From contig JACRBA010000132.1 of the NCBI GenBank assembly GCA_016213265.1, positions 42,714-106,713 of the forward strand: a stretch of 64,000 nt of DNA, written 5' to 3'. Position 1 is the first letter of the stretch. The number at the start of each line of letters is the position of its first letter. The notes beneath the pieces are model-generated. The model was given only the letters and a program-made list of their open reading frames with translations, ran no database searches and was not told where the DNA came from. Source of the stretch: Burkholderiales bacterium. Lineage in GTDB: Bacteria; Pseudomonadota; Gammaproteobacteria; Burkholderiales; Burkholderiaceae_C. This document shows positions 38,456-46,801 of this stretch, in pieces. Position numbers and translations under genes: made by a program.

Positions 38456-40497
38456 TGCTGCGCGACATCCCACGCACGCCCGTCCAGGTTGCCGTATTCG
38501 CCCTGACGGGCGGGCTGGACCTGCACACGCCCATGTCGGCGGTGCAGCCTGGCGTGGCGCGCGGCACGACCTACAACTTCGAGGTCGCCACCACCGGCGG
38601 CTACACGCGCATCGCCGGCTATGAGCGGTTCGACGGCCGCGTGAGCCCGTCGCTCGCCTCCTACCAGGCGTACCCCGTGGCCTTCACGTCCACGCCGGCA
38701 GTGGGTGCGTCGATCAACGGGCAGACCAGCGGCGCCACCGCGGTCGTCGCCAAGATCGACGGCGGCACGCTGGTGATGACCAAAGTCGCCGGCACCTTCG
38801 TCGCTGGCGAAAACCTGCGCGTTGGCACCACCGCCTTCGGTGTGCTGTCGTCCCTCACGCCTCCGTCCATCAACGACACCAAGGCGGCCGAGTACCTGCT
38901 GGCGGCCATGAACCGTTACCGGGCAGACATCGCCGCCGTGCCTGGCAGCGGCCCCATCCTGGGCGTGTTCGCGTTCGGTGGCGATGTCTATGCGTGGCGG
39001 AACAACGCGGGCGCCACCCAGGCGCTGCTCTACAAGTCGAGCGTCGCTGGGTGGGTGGCGATCCCGTTCAAGTACGAGGTCGCCTTCACTGCCGGTGGAG
39101 GCACGCCGCCAGCCGAGGGCGCGACGGTCACGAAGGGCACGGTCAGCGCGGTCGTGCGCCGCGTGGTGCTGCAGTCGGGAGCGTGGTCCAGCAACACGGC
39201 CGCGGGACGGCTCATCATCGAGGCGCCCACCGGGGGTAGCTTCTCTGCCGGCGCGTTCACCGCCGGCATCACCGCGACCTGCAGCGGGCCGCAGACGGCC
39301 ATCAGCTTCTTGCCGGGCGGGCAGTTCGAGTTCCACGTCTCCGACTGTGGCAACGGCCGGCGCGTGTACGGCTGCGACGGCGCCAACCGCGGCTGGGAGT
39401 TCGACGGCACCTACGTGGTGCCCATCGTCACCGGCATGGGCGAGGACAAGCCTGAGCACCTGATCGTTCACAAGAAGCACCTGTTCTTCTCGTTCAAGCA
39501 CAGCGTCCAGCACAGCGGCCTGGGAACGCCCTACTCGTGGCAGCCTCTGCTTGGCGCCGCAGAGATGAGCATGGGCGACCAGGTGACTGGCTTCCTTCCC
39601 ATGCCGGGCTCGCAGTCGGGCGGCGCGCTGGCCATCACCACGGTGCGGTCGATGAGCATGCTGTACGGCAACAGCTCGGCCGACTGGCAGGCGCTGCCGG
39701 TGGACCAGGACGATGGCTCCGGCGCCTACTCGCGCACTGCGCGCTACATCGGGCAGGGCCTCGTCTTCAACGACCGAGGGGTCGTCAGCCTGACTGCCAG
39801 CCAGAACTACGGCAACTTCGATTCCGCCGCGCTCACCTCGCGCATCCGCCAGTACGTGCAGGCGCACCGCGCCAACACCACCTGCGCGGTGCTCAACCGC
39901 GAGCGCAGCCAGTACCGCGTGTTCTTCTCTGACGGCGCCGGCCTGTACGCCACGCTTCTCAATGGCGAGTTCCTGGGCGCGATGCCGGTGCAGTTCGATC
40001 ATCCAGTCATGTGCGCCTGGAACGAGCCGGGCTCCACCGAGGAGACGTACTTCGGCTCGACGGACGGCTTCGTCTATCGCATGGACGTGGGCAGCAGCTT
40101 CGACGGCAATGCCATCCCGTTCACGCTGGAGCTGGCTTATGCCGACCAGGGTGGCTCGCGCGTGCGCAAGCGGTATCGGCGCTGCAGCCTGGAGATGCAG
40201 GGCTCCGGGTATGCGGAGTTCGACTTCGGCTACACGCTGTCCTACGGTAGCGAGGACGCTGACCAGCCTGTGCTGCACACCGTCGCCTCCAGCACGAAGC
40301 CGGCCTATTGGGACGCCTTCACCTGGGATGCCTTCACCTGGGACGGCCGGCAGGTCGCTCCCACGGAAATCGAGATGGAAGGCACTGGCGAGAGCGTGTC
40401 CATCGCCCTTTCTGGACAGAGCGCCTTGTGGCCCTCGTTCACGGTCAACAGCGTGACCCTGCATTACTCGACGCGCCGCCTGACCCGAGGCTCGTGA
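38455..40497 (+). CDS. Tail nozzle-like protein, 680 aa
   Basis: ATG 38455 overlapping the adaptor stop. Reads LRDIPRTPVQVAVFALTGGL and then a beta-propeller-like succession of short strands (NGRRVYGCDGANRGWEFDGT, VYRMDVGSSFDGNAIPF). It resembles the proteins directly after the adaptor in short-tailed phages (P22 gp10-like or nozzle type) that close the tail tube. A direct duplication YWDAFTWDAFTWDG lies near residue 623. Assignment by position and fold impression. Confidence 0.7.
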   Translation: MLRDIPRTPVQVAVFALTGGLDLHTPMSAVQPGVARGTTYNFEVATTGGYTRIAGYERFDGRVSPSLASYQAYPVAFTSTPAVGASINGQTSGATAVVAKIDGGTLVMTKVAGTFVAGENLRVGTTAFGVLSSLTPPSINDTKAAEYLLAAMNRYRADIAAVPGSGPILGVFAFGGDVYAWRNNAGATQALLYKSSVAGWVAIPFKYEVAFTAGGGTPPAEGATVTKGTVSAVVRRVVLQSGAWSSNTAAGRLIIEAPTGGSFSAGAFTAGITATCSGPQTAISFLPGGQFEFHVSDCGNGRRVYGCDGANRGWEFDGTYVVPIVTGMGEDKPEHLIVHKKHLFFSFKHSVQHSGLGTPYSWQPLLGAAEMSMGDQVTGFLPMPGSQSGGALAITTVRSMSMLYGNSSADWQALPVDQDDGSGAYSRTARYIGQGLVFNDRGVVSLTASQNYGNFDSAALTSRIRQYVQAHRANTTCAVLNRERSQYRVFFSDGAGLYATLLNGEFLGAMPVQFDHPVMCAWNEPGSTEETYFGSTDGFVYRMDVGSSFDGNAIPFTLELAYADQGGSRVRKRYRRCSLEMQGSGYAEFDFGYTLSYGSEDADQPVLHTVASSTKPAYWDAFTWDAFTWDGRQVAPTEIEMEGTGESVSIALSGQSALWPSFTVNSVTLHYSTRRLTRGS

Positions 40498-40498
40498 C

Positions 40499-41887
40499 AT
40501 GGCCAACGAATTCTTCACCGCCACCGGCGCACCCTCCACCCGCTCTGCCGGCAGCTCCGCGGTGATCCGTGCGGAGTTCGCGGCGCTTCAGGAGGCGTTC
40601 GACAAGCTGCCGACCATGACGGGCAATGCCAGCAAGCTGGTGCGCGTCAACGCCTCCGGCAATGCCCTGGCGGCCGACTTGGGCGTGGGCAGCTCGAACA
40701 CTGCCAGCACCGTGGTGCAGCGCGACGCCAGCGGCAACTTCGCCGCCGGCACCATCACCGCGGCGCTGAACGGCAACGCGGCGACCGCCACCAAGCTGGC
40801 CACCGCGCGCACGATCAACGGCGTTTCGTTCGACGGCACGTCGGACATCACCATCTCGGTGAGCGATACCGCCGCCCAGCTGCTGACCAAGCTGCTGACG
40901 GTGGACGGCGCCGGCAGCGGCCTGGATGCGGACACGCTCGACGGCCTGGACGCGGCCAAGTTCCTGCGCAGCGATGCGGCCTCCGTGCTCGACGGGGGCA
41001 ACACGGCGACTCCCCTGAGCCTGCGTCGCTCCTCCGCCGGGTCGCTGCAGGTGGCGATGCTGTTCGAGGCGGACAACGGCACGACCAACCAGAAAATTTA
41101 CCTTGGGTCGCACAACGGAACGCTCAAGGTGGGGCCGAGCGCCAACCTGTCCGCCGATGGGCTGACGGTGTGGCACTCCGGGAACCTCTCTCCTAGCGCC
41201 TACGCGCCACTCGATTCGCCCAGCTTCACCGGCGACGTGCTGGTGCCGCTGCAGGCGGCCGGCAACACCACGAACCGCGCCGCCAGCACCGCGTTCGTGC
41301 AGCAGGAGCTGGCGAACTACGCGCCGCTTGCGGCCCCCTCCTTCACCGGCCTGGCCAGCTCGTCTGGCGGCTACCGTGCGACCGGCCTGGCCAACGCCGC
41401 CAGCGGCAAGGGGCTGGAGCTGGGGTACTCCACGGACATCTCCTACGTGTCGAGCTTCGACCGGACGGCCGGCGCCTACCTGGAGCTGCGGCTGCGCGGC
41501 ACGCCGGTGCGCCTGATGCCGGAGGGCTCTACTGTTCTGGAGGCGCAGCCGACCTTCGTGCGAACGTCGACCAAGACCTACACCGTGCCGGTGTCGGTGG
41601 CCTTCGCTGCTGCGATGGTGGTGGACGCCGCCGACAGCAACGTGTTCGTTGTCGGGAACCTGACTGGCAACGTGACCAGCCTGACGATCAACAACCCCAC
41701 CCAGGGGCAGTTCATCACGCTGCGGTTCAAGCAAGACGCAACCGGCGGCCGCACTGTGGCACTGCCTGCCGGCGCGAAGGTGGAGGGCTCCATCGCCTCC
41801 GGCGCCAGCCGCACGAGCTACTTGAACCTGACCTACAACTCCACCGAGTCCCGCTGGGAGGGGAATTGGTGGCAGGTGCCGGCCTGA
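40499..41887 (+). CDS. Tail fibre protein
   Basis: 462 aa. The first ~60 residues (MANEFFTATGAPSTRSAGSS and EFAALQEAFDKLP) match the virion-attachment start of many fibres. Typical fibre-shaft motifs follow: NGNAATATKLATARTINGVS, DADTLDGLDAAKFLRSDA, VWHSGNLSPSAYAPLDSPSF. The C-terminal ~110 residues are a beta-rich domain probably at the tip. Receptor binding is the expected role. Confidence 0.9.
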   Translation: MANEFFTATGAPSTRSAGSSAVIRAEFAALQEAFDKLPTMTGNASKLVRVNASGNALAADLGVGSSNTASTVVQRDASGNFAAGTITAALNGNAATATKLATARTINGVSFDGTSDITISVSDTAAQLLTKLLTVDGAGSGLDADTLDGLDAAKFLRSDAASVLDGGNTATPLSLRRSSAGSLQVAMLFEADNGTTNQKIYLGSHNGTLKVGPSANLSADGLTVWHSGNLSPSAYAPLDSPSFTGDVLVPLQAAGNTTNRAASTAFVQQELANYAPLAAPSFTGLASSSGGYRATGLANAASGKGLELGYSTDISYVSSFDRTAGAYLELRLRGTPVRLMPEGSTVLEAQPTFVRTSTKTYTVPVSVAFAAAMVVDAADSNVFVVGNLTGNVTSLTINNPTQGQFITLRFKQDATGGRTVALPAGAKVEGSIASGASRTSYLNLTYNSTESRWEGNWWQVPA

Positions 41888-41891
41888 CGCC

Positions 41892-42305
41892 ATGTTCTGC
41901 TCTCGCGGCTTCTTCGCCAGCAAGGTGATCCAGCCCGTCCTGACGAACAGGACGGTGATGGACTCCAACGCCGGCACCGCGCCGGCCACGGCAAGCGTCC
42001 GCTTCCGCAACGACGGCGTTCTGGAAACGCACTTCGGCGACATCGACGGGCAGTGGCTGAGCGGCATCGTCGGCTCGTCCCAGGCTGGCGAGTATGAGCT
42101 GATCGTCAGCGTTAGCTCTGGCAGCTTCAGCTCTGGCTCAGCAGGCACCTACAACCTCGGGACAAGCCGGTTCTTCGCCGTGACCATCGGCACGAACGCT
42201 GGCACCAAGACCTGCGTGTTCAGCGCGCAGATTCGGCGCATCGCAGACAGCCTTGTGATGGCCAGCGCCACCATCACCCTCACCGCTCAATCTTCCAACG
42301 CCTGA
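41892..42305 (+). CDS. Tail-associated protein, 137 aa
   Basis: Beta-rich, Ser/Gly/Thr-rich, with DGVLETHFGDIDGQWLSG; resembles small jelly-roll tail components adjacent to fibres. Third codon positions are less G/C-rich than the structural genes to the left, hinting at exchange of this tail-tip block. Function unknown. Confidence 0.65.
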   Translation: MFCSRGFFASKVIQPVLTNRTVMDSNAGTAPATASVRFRNDGVLETHFGDIDGQWLSGIVGSSQAGEYELIVSVSSGSFSSGSAGTYNLGTSRFFAVTIGTNAGTKTCVFSAQIRRIADSLVMASATITLTAQSSNA

Positions 42306-42315
42306 CGAGGCCGCC

Positions 42316-42561
42316 ATGTCCGACAAGACCTTGATCCCCAACGACTTCGCCAACGTCACCCCGAGCGACACGGAGGTGCTGTCGAGCTTCACCATCGGCC
42401 TGTTCGTCGGCACCGGCGGCGCCGTCGTCGTGGAGGGCGTGAGCGGCGTCGCCTCCACCTACCAGGCGCAATCCGGTCAGTACCTGACTGGACGCTTCCG
42501 CCGCGTGCGCGCGACCGGCACGACGGCCTCCGGCATCGTTGCCCAACTGGCCACCCCCTGA
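42316..42561 (+). CDS. Small tail protein, 81 aa
   Basis: Reads MSDKTLIPNDFANVTPSDTE then SSFTIGLFVGTGGAVVVEGV, a small beta-sandwich pattern found next to tailspike genes in several phages, possibly a base or spike anchor. Not characterised. Confidence 0.65.
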   Translation: MSDKTLIPNDFANVTPSDTEVLSSFTIGLFVGTGGAVVVEGVSGVASTYQAQSGQYLTGRFRRVRATGTTASGIVAQLATP

Positions 42562-42564
42562 GAA

Positions 42565-44406
42565 ATGCTTGGCCTCTCCCTGACCCAAATCGCGCTGGCC
42601 TGCCGCCAGGCGGTCCTGCGCCCGCTCGTCAGTGGGAAGCGCCTCCTTGAGCCGACAGGCGCCGTCACGACCTGGCGGGGCACGAACCAGGGCAATTGGG
42701 GCGAGAACTATGAGCCTGACGCGGCGATCATCAAGTCGCTGGGCGCCAAGGTGGTTCGCATCCTCATCCGCTGGAAGGGCGACTACTCGGCTGGCACCGA
42801 CAGCTACGACCCCAACCCCGAGAACGACTACCTCAACCCGGCCAACTACGCCAAGTTCAAGCAGGAGCTTGACTGGCTGGAGGCACAGGGCCTGTGGATC
42901 ATCGTGGCGTTCGACAGCAACTACGGTGCGGGCAACGGGCGACTCGGCACGGCGGACTGGAACTTCTTTGACACCACGGACACCGCGGGCAAGGAACTCT
43001 ACAAGGCGCAGTTCAAGCAGGCGTGGAAGCGCATCGTGCGCGACTGCCGCGGCCGGCAGCGCGTGCTGTGCTACGAGCCGCTGCCTGAGCCGATGCCCGA
43101 CAACAGCACAGCCAGCCACGCGCCGCTGCTGCGCGACTTCTACCGAGAGGTGATCGCGGCCATCCGTGAGGAGGATGCCGTCACCCCGTTCCTCATCGGC
43201 CCGCGGGCGAGCTACAACGCGCTGCTGCTCGATGAGGTGTACCTGCCTGAGCGAACGGACTGCCTCTACACGGTGGACCTGCTCAGCGGCAAGGTCGAGG
43301 ATGAGGCCAACATCGCCGCATTCATCGAGGTCATCGCCTCCTTCCGGGATGCAAACAACGTCCCCGTCCTGGTTCAGCAGGTGGGTCGCAACACCAGCGA
43401 CGATGAAGGCCAGGGCACGGCGCAGGAGAACATCGGCCTGACCGCCTTCAACGGTGTGCTGTCCTGCCTGAACGCCCACGACATCCCGTTCACGCACTGG
43501 CAGTTCCACCAGAACAGCACGAACACCGGCGCGTACTCCCTGTACGTGAAGATCAACGCGGGTGTGAACAGTGCCGACAATTGGGCGCCGAAGCAGAACG
43601 AAATCGACTCGTTCGCCTATCACATGCTGCAGAACGGTGCGGCCATCGAGGCGGCTGCCGTGGCTGCCGCGACGGCGTGCGGTGGCGAACTGCTCTACGT
43701 GAAGGGCGACCTGGCCAACGCCTACCAGGTATCGAGTGGCGGGGCAGGAAACCGGGTCACGGCGGTGTCTCAGCCGCTGGGTCTGGTGGATCCGGTGGTG
43801 GGTACCGTGAACGTGAACCAGGCAACGGCACTGAACCGCCCGACCCTGGTGAAGACGGTCAACGGCTACGCCATGCAGTTCGACGGGGTGAACTCGTGGA
43901 TGAACTTCAGCAGCACCTACTTCACCTCGGGCAGTGACTGCACGGTGATCGTGGCGTGCCGGCCTGCGGCCGGGAACACCAACCGGGTGATCCTGCATAT
44001 CGGCAACTCTGCCGCGACCGCGCGCTACCCGTATGTCGGCATCGTCGGCAGCGACGAGGCGCAGGTGGTTTGGCGAGGCGATGACAACGTGGCCACTGGC
44101 GGCGCGTCGATCACGAAGTGCGACGACAGGGCCATCGTCATCACCGGGGTGAAGGAAGGCAACAACAAGTGGGTCGGGCTCAATGGCGTGCGCGAGAGCG
44201 CCATCGAAACCGCCGTTGCCGGCTCAGTGGCCTCCTTCACTCGCGCTCGCCTTGGTGGCACGACGACGGCCAGCAACCTGTTCACAGGCCAGATCGCCCT
44301 GGTGTTCCTGTGCAAGAACGCCGTGACCGATGAGCAGAAGCGCGCCATCGCCCGCTGGGGCGCCTGGCTCATGGGTGCGCCGTTCCGAGGAGCCATCCCG
44401 GCCTGA
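42565..44406 (+). CDS. GH5-like glycoside hydrolase tail enzyme with lectin-like end
   Basis: 613 aa. Residues ~37-360 resemble a (beta/alpha)8 cellulase-type glycoside hydrolase: RGTNQGNWGE, AAIIKSLGAKVVRILIRWKG, the strand WIIVAFDSNYG, and YEPLPEP where Glu171 occupies the acid/base position usually written NEP. Residues ~415-600 (YAMQFDGVNSWMNFSS, SVASFTRARLGG) are a LamG/concanavalin-like domain. Likely a tail-borne depolymerase of capsule or exopolysaccharide. The substrate is unknown, and the Asn before the catalytic Glu is replaced by Tyr. Confidence 0.78.
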   Translation: MLGLSLTQIALACRQAVLRPLVSGKRLLEPTGAVTTWRGTNQGNWGENYEPDAAIIKSLGAKVVRILIRWKGDYSAGTDSYDPNPENDYLNPANYAKFKQELDWLEAQGLWIIVAFDSNYGAGNGRLGTADWNFFDTTDTAGKELYKAQFKQAWKRIVRDCRGRQRVLCYEPLPEPMPDNSTASHAPLLRDFYREVIAAIREEDAVTPFLIGPRASYNALLLDEVYLPERTDCLYTVDLLSGKVEDEANIAAFIEVIASFRDANNVPVLVQQVGRNTSDDEGQGTAQENIGLTAFNGVLSCLNAHDIPFTHWQFHQNSTNTGAYSLYVKINAGVNSADNWAPKQNEIDSFAYHMLQNGAAIEAAAVAAATACGGELLYVKGDLANAYQVSSGGAGNRVTAVSQPLGLVDPVVGTVNVNQATALNRPTLVKTVNGYAMQFDGVNSWMNFSSTYFTSGSDCTVIVACRPAAGNTNRVILHIGNSAATARYPYVGIVGSDEAQVVWRGDDNVATGGASITKCDDRAIVITGVKEGNNKWVGLNGVRESAIETAVAGSVASFTRARLGGTTTASNLFTGQIALVFLCKNAVTDEQKRAIARWGAWLMGAPFRGAIPA

Positions 44407-44414
44407 CCACGTTG

Positions 44415-44441
44415 AGCCGCATGAAGGGTATGCGGCTCGTG
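44415..44441 (+). promoter_or_regulatory. Hairpin and late-region element, copy C
   Basis: AGCCGCAT (44415-44422) pairs perfectly with ATGCGGCT (44430-44437) around a 7-nt loop, with no T-run. The right arm overlaps GGTATGCGGCTCGTG (44427-44441), the third copy of the late-gap element, about 54 bp ahead of the lysis genes. Confidence 0.45.
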
Positions 44442-44494
44442 CCACAGGCGGCCACCAAGGACAGACTGCGGCCCATCGCACGATGGAGCCGCAC

Positions 44495-44791
44495 ATGCCG
44501 CGCATCCCGCTCGTCTCTCACGACAAGGCCAACCACTCGATCTACGGCTTCCTGATCTACCTGGCCGCCGCGTTCATGGCGCTGGGGTTCGGTGCCGAGT
44601 CGGCGAACGCCGCACTCGTCGGCTTCCTCGCCGCTTCGGCCGCCGCCTGGGGCAAGGAGCTGTACGACCGCCGAGCCAGCGGAACCTATGACCCGGACGA
44701 CGCCACCGCCACGATGGTGGGCGGTGCTGCTGGGGCCGCGGCCACAACGGCGCCATCGTTGATGCTGTGGCTGCGCGCGGCGCTGGCGTGA
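44495..44791 (+). CDS. Holin-like membrane protein, 98 aa
   Basis: First lysis gene; ATG 44495 with GGAG 6 nt upstream. HDKANHSIYGFLIYLAAAFM, ALVGFLAASAAAWGKELYD and a Gly/Ala helix near MVGGAAGAAAT give two or three membrane spans. The DKANHS...GKELYD layout is shared by a family found in phage lysis cassettes. A holin or pinholin role is probable, not shown. Confidence 0.7.
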   Translation: MPRIPLVSHDKANHSIYGFLIYLAAAFMALGFGAESANAALVGFLAASAAAWGKELYDRRASGTYDPDDATATMVGGAAGAAATTAPSLMLWLRAALA

Positions 44792-45111
44792 TGGCAGCCC
44801 CCGAGTTCACGACCGCCGAGACGGCGGGCGGCATTCTCGGCGCCATTGTCGTGGGCGTCATGGGGTGGCGGCGGATGCTGCGCACCTGGTCGGCCGACCG
44901 TGCCGCGACGATCAAGACCGATGCAGAGGCGAACGTGGTGGAGCTACTGCGCGCGGAAGTTCAGCGCCTGAGCGAACAGAACAGCAAGCTGGCCGCCTTC
45001 GCCAATGAGCTGCAGACCGAGATGCTGGAGCTGCGCAAGTCCAACGTCGAGCTGCAGCAGACCGTGACCAAGCTGCACGCCGAGCTGCGGCAGCTCAAGG
45101 GAGTCGCGTGA
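44791..45111 (+). CDS. Membrane-anchored coiled-coil lysis protein, 106 aa
   Basis: ATG 44791 overlaps the previous stop. One membrane helix (GGILGAIVVGVMGWRRM) then a 75-residue coiled coil (RLSEQNSKLAAFANELQTEM). Topology is that of an inner-membrane spanin subunit (Rz-like), though no matching outer-membrane lipoprotein gene is embedded or adjacent that I can see. Confidence 0.65.
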   Translation: MAAPEFTTAETAGGILGAIVVGVMGWRRMLRTWSADRAATIKTDAEANVVELLRAEVQRLSEQNSKLAAFANELQTEMLELRKSNVELQQTVTKLHAELRQLKGVA

Positions 45112-45602
45112 TGGAAGTCATCTCCGCCATCTTTTCTTCCGCCTCCGCCATCGTGGCGTTCCTTGGCGGGAACTTCGCTCGCATGGTGTGGGGCGAACTG
45201 TCGGCCTGGTGGACCAAGCGCCAAGACCACGCGCAGGAGCTGGCTCGCCTGGAGGCGCAGGGACGGCTCGAAGCTCAGATGCACAAGCAGCGCATGGAGA
45301 TGGCCACGTTTGAGGCAGAGCGCGGCGTGCAGATGATCGAGGTGCAGTCGGGTGCCGACCTGGCCAAGATCGACGCGCAGGCGTTTCTCCAGGCTGTCGG
45401 CGATGTGGCCAAGCCCACCGGCGTGCGGTGGGTCGATGCGTGGAACGGCGTGATCCGGCCTGGCCTGGCGACGTGGAGCGTAATCATGCTCACCGCCGAC
45501 TATGCCGGCTGGCTGAAGGTGGACGACGACGGCAAGGTGCTCATCGGCGCCATCCTCGGCATCTACGTGGCCAGCCGCGACCTGTTCAAGCGGGCGAAGT
45601 GA
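45111..45602 (+). CDS. Holin, 3TM-type
   Basis: 163 aa. Short hydrophobic start, a charged Q/E/A coiled region in the middle (residues 40-85), then the family-typical RWVDAWNGVIRPGLATWSVI and a final hydrophobic VLIGAILGIYVASRD. Matches the holin-of-3TMs pattern also seen in gene-transfer-agent lysis regions. It would control timing of endolysin release. The GTG at 45108 would add one residue. Confidence 0.75.
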   Translation: MEVISAIFSSASAIVAFLGGNFARMVWGELSAWWTKRQDHAQELARLEAQGRLEAQMHKQRMEMATFEAERGVQMIEVQSGADLAKIDAQAFLQAVGDVAKPTGVRWVDAWNGVIRPGLATWSVIMLTADYAGWLKVDDDGKVLIGAILGIYVASRDLFKRAK

Positions 45603-46051
45603 GCAACGAGGAGCTGGCCCTGGCGGTTGCCATGGGCCTCATCCGCCGGTTCGAGGGCTTCCGCTCCAGGCCCTACCTGTGCCCGGCTGGCGTGCCGACC
45701 ATCGGCTACGGGCAGACGCGCTACCTGGACGGCAGGCGCGTGCGCCTGAGCGACCCGCCCATCAGCCAGGCCGCGGCCGAGCGGCTGCTGCTGTTGACGG
45801 TGCAGCGCACCTACCTGCCGGCCGTGCAGCGCCTGTGCCCAGGCATCGACCACCCCGAGCGCCTGGCGGCCATCATCGACTTCACGTTCAACCTGGGCTC
45901 CGGCGCGCTGCAGGCTTCCACGCTGCGCCGGCGCATCAACGCCGGCCGGTGGGACGACGTGCCGGCCGAGCTGCGCAAGTGGGTGTGGGCGGCCGGCAAG
46001 CGGCTGCGCGGCCTGGTGCTTCGGCGTGAGGCCGAGGTCGCGCTGGTCTAA
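45599..46051 (+). CDS. GH24 endolysin (T4-lysozyme-type muramidase)
   Basis: 150 aa, GTG start at 45599 overlapping the holin stop. Catalytic Glu19 lies in RRFEGFRSRPY, and Thr34 in GVPTIGYGQT. The third position of the E-8aa-D-5aa-T triad is Cys28 rather than Asp. The C-terminal part (AIIDFTFNLGSGALQASTLR, WVWAAGKRLRGLVLRREAE) is standard. There is no signal or SAR segment, so export depends on the holin. Cleaves the peptidoglycan sugar backbone at lysis. Confidence 0.92.
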   Translation: MSNEELALAVAMGLIRRFEGFRSRPYLCPAGVPTIGYGQTRYLDGRRVRLSDPPISQAAAERLLLLTVQRTYLPAVQRLCPGIDHPERLAAIIDFTFNLGSGALQASTLRRRINAGRWDDVPAELRKWVWAAGKRLRGLVLRREAEVALV

Positions 46052-46320
46052 GCCAAGCGGACAATGGCGCGCTTGAGGTCCGCGGCATCTACGCCGCGAG
46101 CCCTGGCTTCCTCGAAGACCTGCCGGCGCAGACGAGCCGCGTGGGCGCCGATGATTGCGGCCTCCAGCGGTGTTGCGGGGCGAACGCTTCCATCAACGAT
46201 GGGGCCGGTGCAGACGGTGCGGTCAAATGCCTCCGCGGTGTCGTGATAGAAACGTGCCAGCTCGTGCGCAGCAAGTTCGCTCTCGGTCGGCTCGAAGGCC
46301 GCATTGAATGGGCTCGTCAT
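46048..46320 (-). CDS. Phage protein of unknown function, 90 aa
   Basis: Convergent with the endolysin (4-base overlap). Helical and acidic at first, with VDAADLKRAIVRLA at the end. Together with the next gene it forms a small leftward pair at the prophage edge, the usual site of lysogenically expressed genes. Not recognised. Confidence 0.6.
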   Translation of the reverse strand: MTSPFNAAFEPTESELAAHELARFYHDTAEAFDRTVCTGPIVDGSVRPATPLEAAIIGAHAARLRRQVFEEARARGVDAADLKRAIVRLA

Positions 46321-46336
46321 GGTCGGGTGGTCCAGT

Positions 46337-46630
46337 CTAGAGCAGTCTGTAGGGCTGGCTCACCCGCAGGGTGGTGCCCTCCATCCTGGTGATGGTTGGG
46401 AAGAACCGCACCAGCGGCTTGCCGTCCAAGCAGAAGGTCGCCATGCCGGACGACAGCTGGTGCACGCACGTCAGCCGCCCGCGCAGGGAGTCGAGTGTCC
46501 ATCCTTCTCCGAGGCGCTGCGTGATGGCGTCGTTGACGATGCTGTCGGTCGATTTGGCCAGCCGGGCGCCGAGCATGGCGACCGCTTCGTCGCGCGGGCT
46601 TGGGCAATCATCGAGCTGTTCGTTGGTCAT
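46337..46630 (-). CDS. Phage protein of unknown function, 97 aa
   Basis: Begins MTNEQLDDCPSPRDEAVAML; beta-rich second half (VHQLSSGMATFCLDGKPLVR). Sixteen bases separate it from the 90-aa gene. It may have its own promoter in the AT-richer 46631-46680 stretch. Function unknown. Confidence 0.6.
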   Translation of the reverse strand: MTNEQLDDCPSPRDEAVAMLGARLAKSTDSIVNDAITQRLGEGWTLDSLRGRLTCVHQLSSGMATFCLDGKPLVRFFPTITRMEGTTLRVSQPYRLL

Positions 46631-46701
46631 GTAGTAATCCTGTAGGTATCAGACCCAAAAAGTGCGCTAACCTATTGATTCTTCTGGAGGTGTGGCGCAC
46701 C

Positions 46702-46713
46702 CCCTCTCCGCCA
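46702..46713 (+). other. Candidate right attachment core (tRNA-Ser 3'-end-like)
   Basis: CCCTCTCCGCCA equals the last 12 bases of many tRNA-Ser genes (acceptor strand, discriminator G, CCA), and it lies exactly between the last phage gene and the first chromosomal gene. No T-arm precedes it, so it is at most a short core. The left copy would be outside the window. Confidence 0.3.
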
Positions 46714-46735
46714 GCACGCACGCCGTGCACGCCAC

Positions 46736-46782
46736 ACGGGCCCTTCGGGGCCCGTTTGCCATACGGGCCCTTCGGGGCCCGT
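46736..46782. terminator. Two identical TTCG-loop hairpins
   Basis: ACGGGCCC-TTCG-GGGCCCGT occurs at 46736-46755 and again at 46763-46782, each followed on the plus strand by TTTGC or TTGCC. Both lie just downstream of the SRAP gene (leftward). Very stable stems with weak T-runs; probably transcription end or boundary structures. Confidence 0.6.
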
Positions 46783-46801
46783 TTGCGTTGATGGGCCCGC
46801 G

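Larger units (their letters stand above)
1..46713. mobile_element. Temperate prophage, right-hand part (podovirus-like)
   Basis: A continuous block of phage genes runs from the left window edge to the junction with ordinary chromosomal genes near 46.7 kb. It contains a CI/Cro-type switch, replication genes, terminase, portal, scaffold, N4-gp56-type capsid, adaptor and tail genes, tail fibre, and a lysis cassette. No long tape-measure gene is present, and several ejection-type proteins sit between portal and scaffold, which suggests a short-tailed virion. This is inferred from gene content only. The integrase and left attachment site are not in the window. The right end is placed by the last phage-like gene (46630) and a tRNA-Ser-like 12-mer at 46702-46713; the exact boundary is uncertain. 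Confidence 0.9.

Noticed and set aside
1..46713. Integrase, excisionase or transposase
   Set aside because: No tyrosine or serine recombinase motif was found on either strand; the gene is presumably left of the window.
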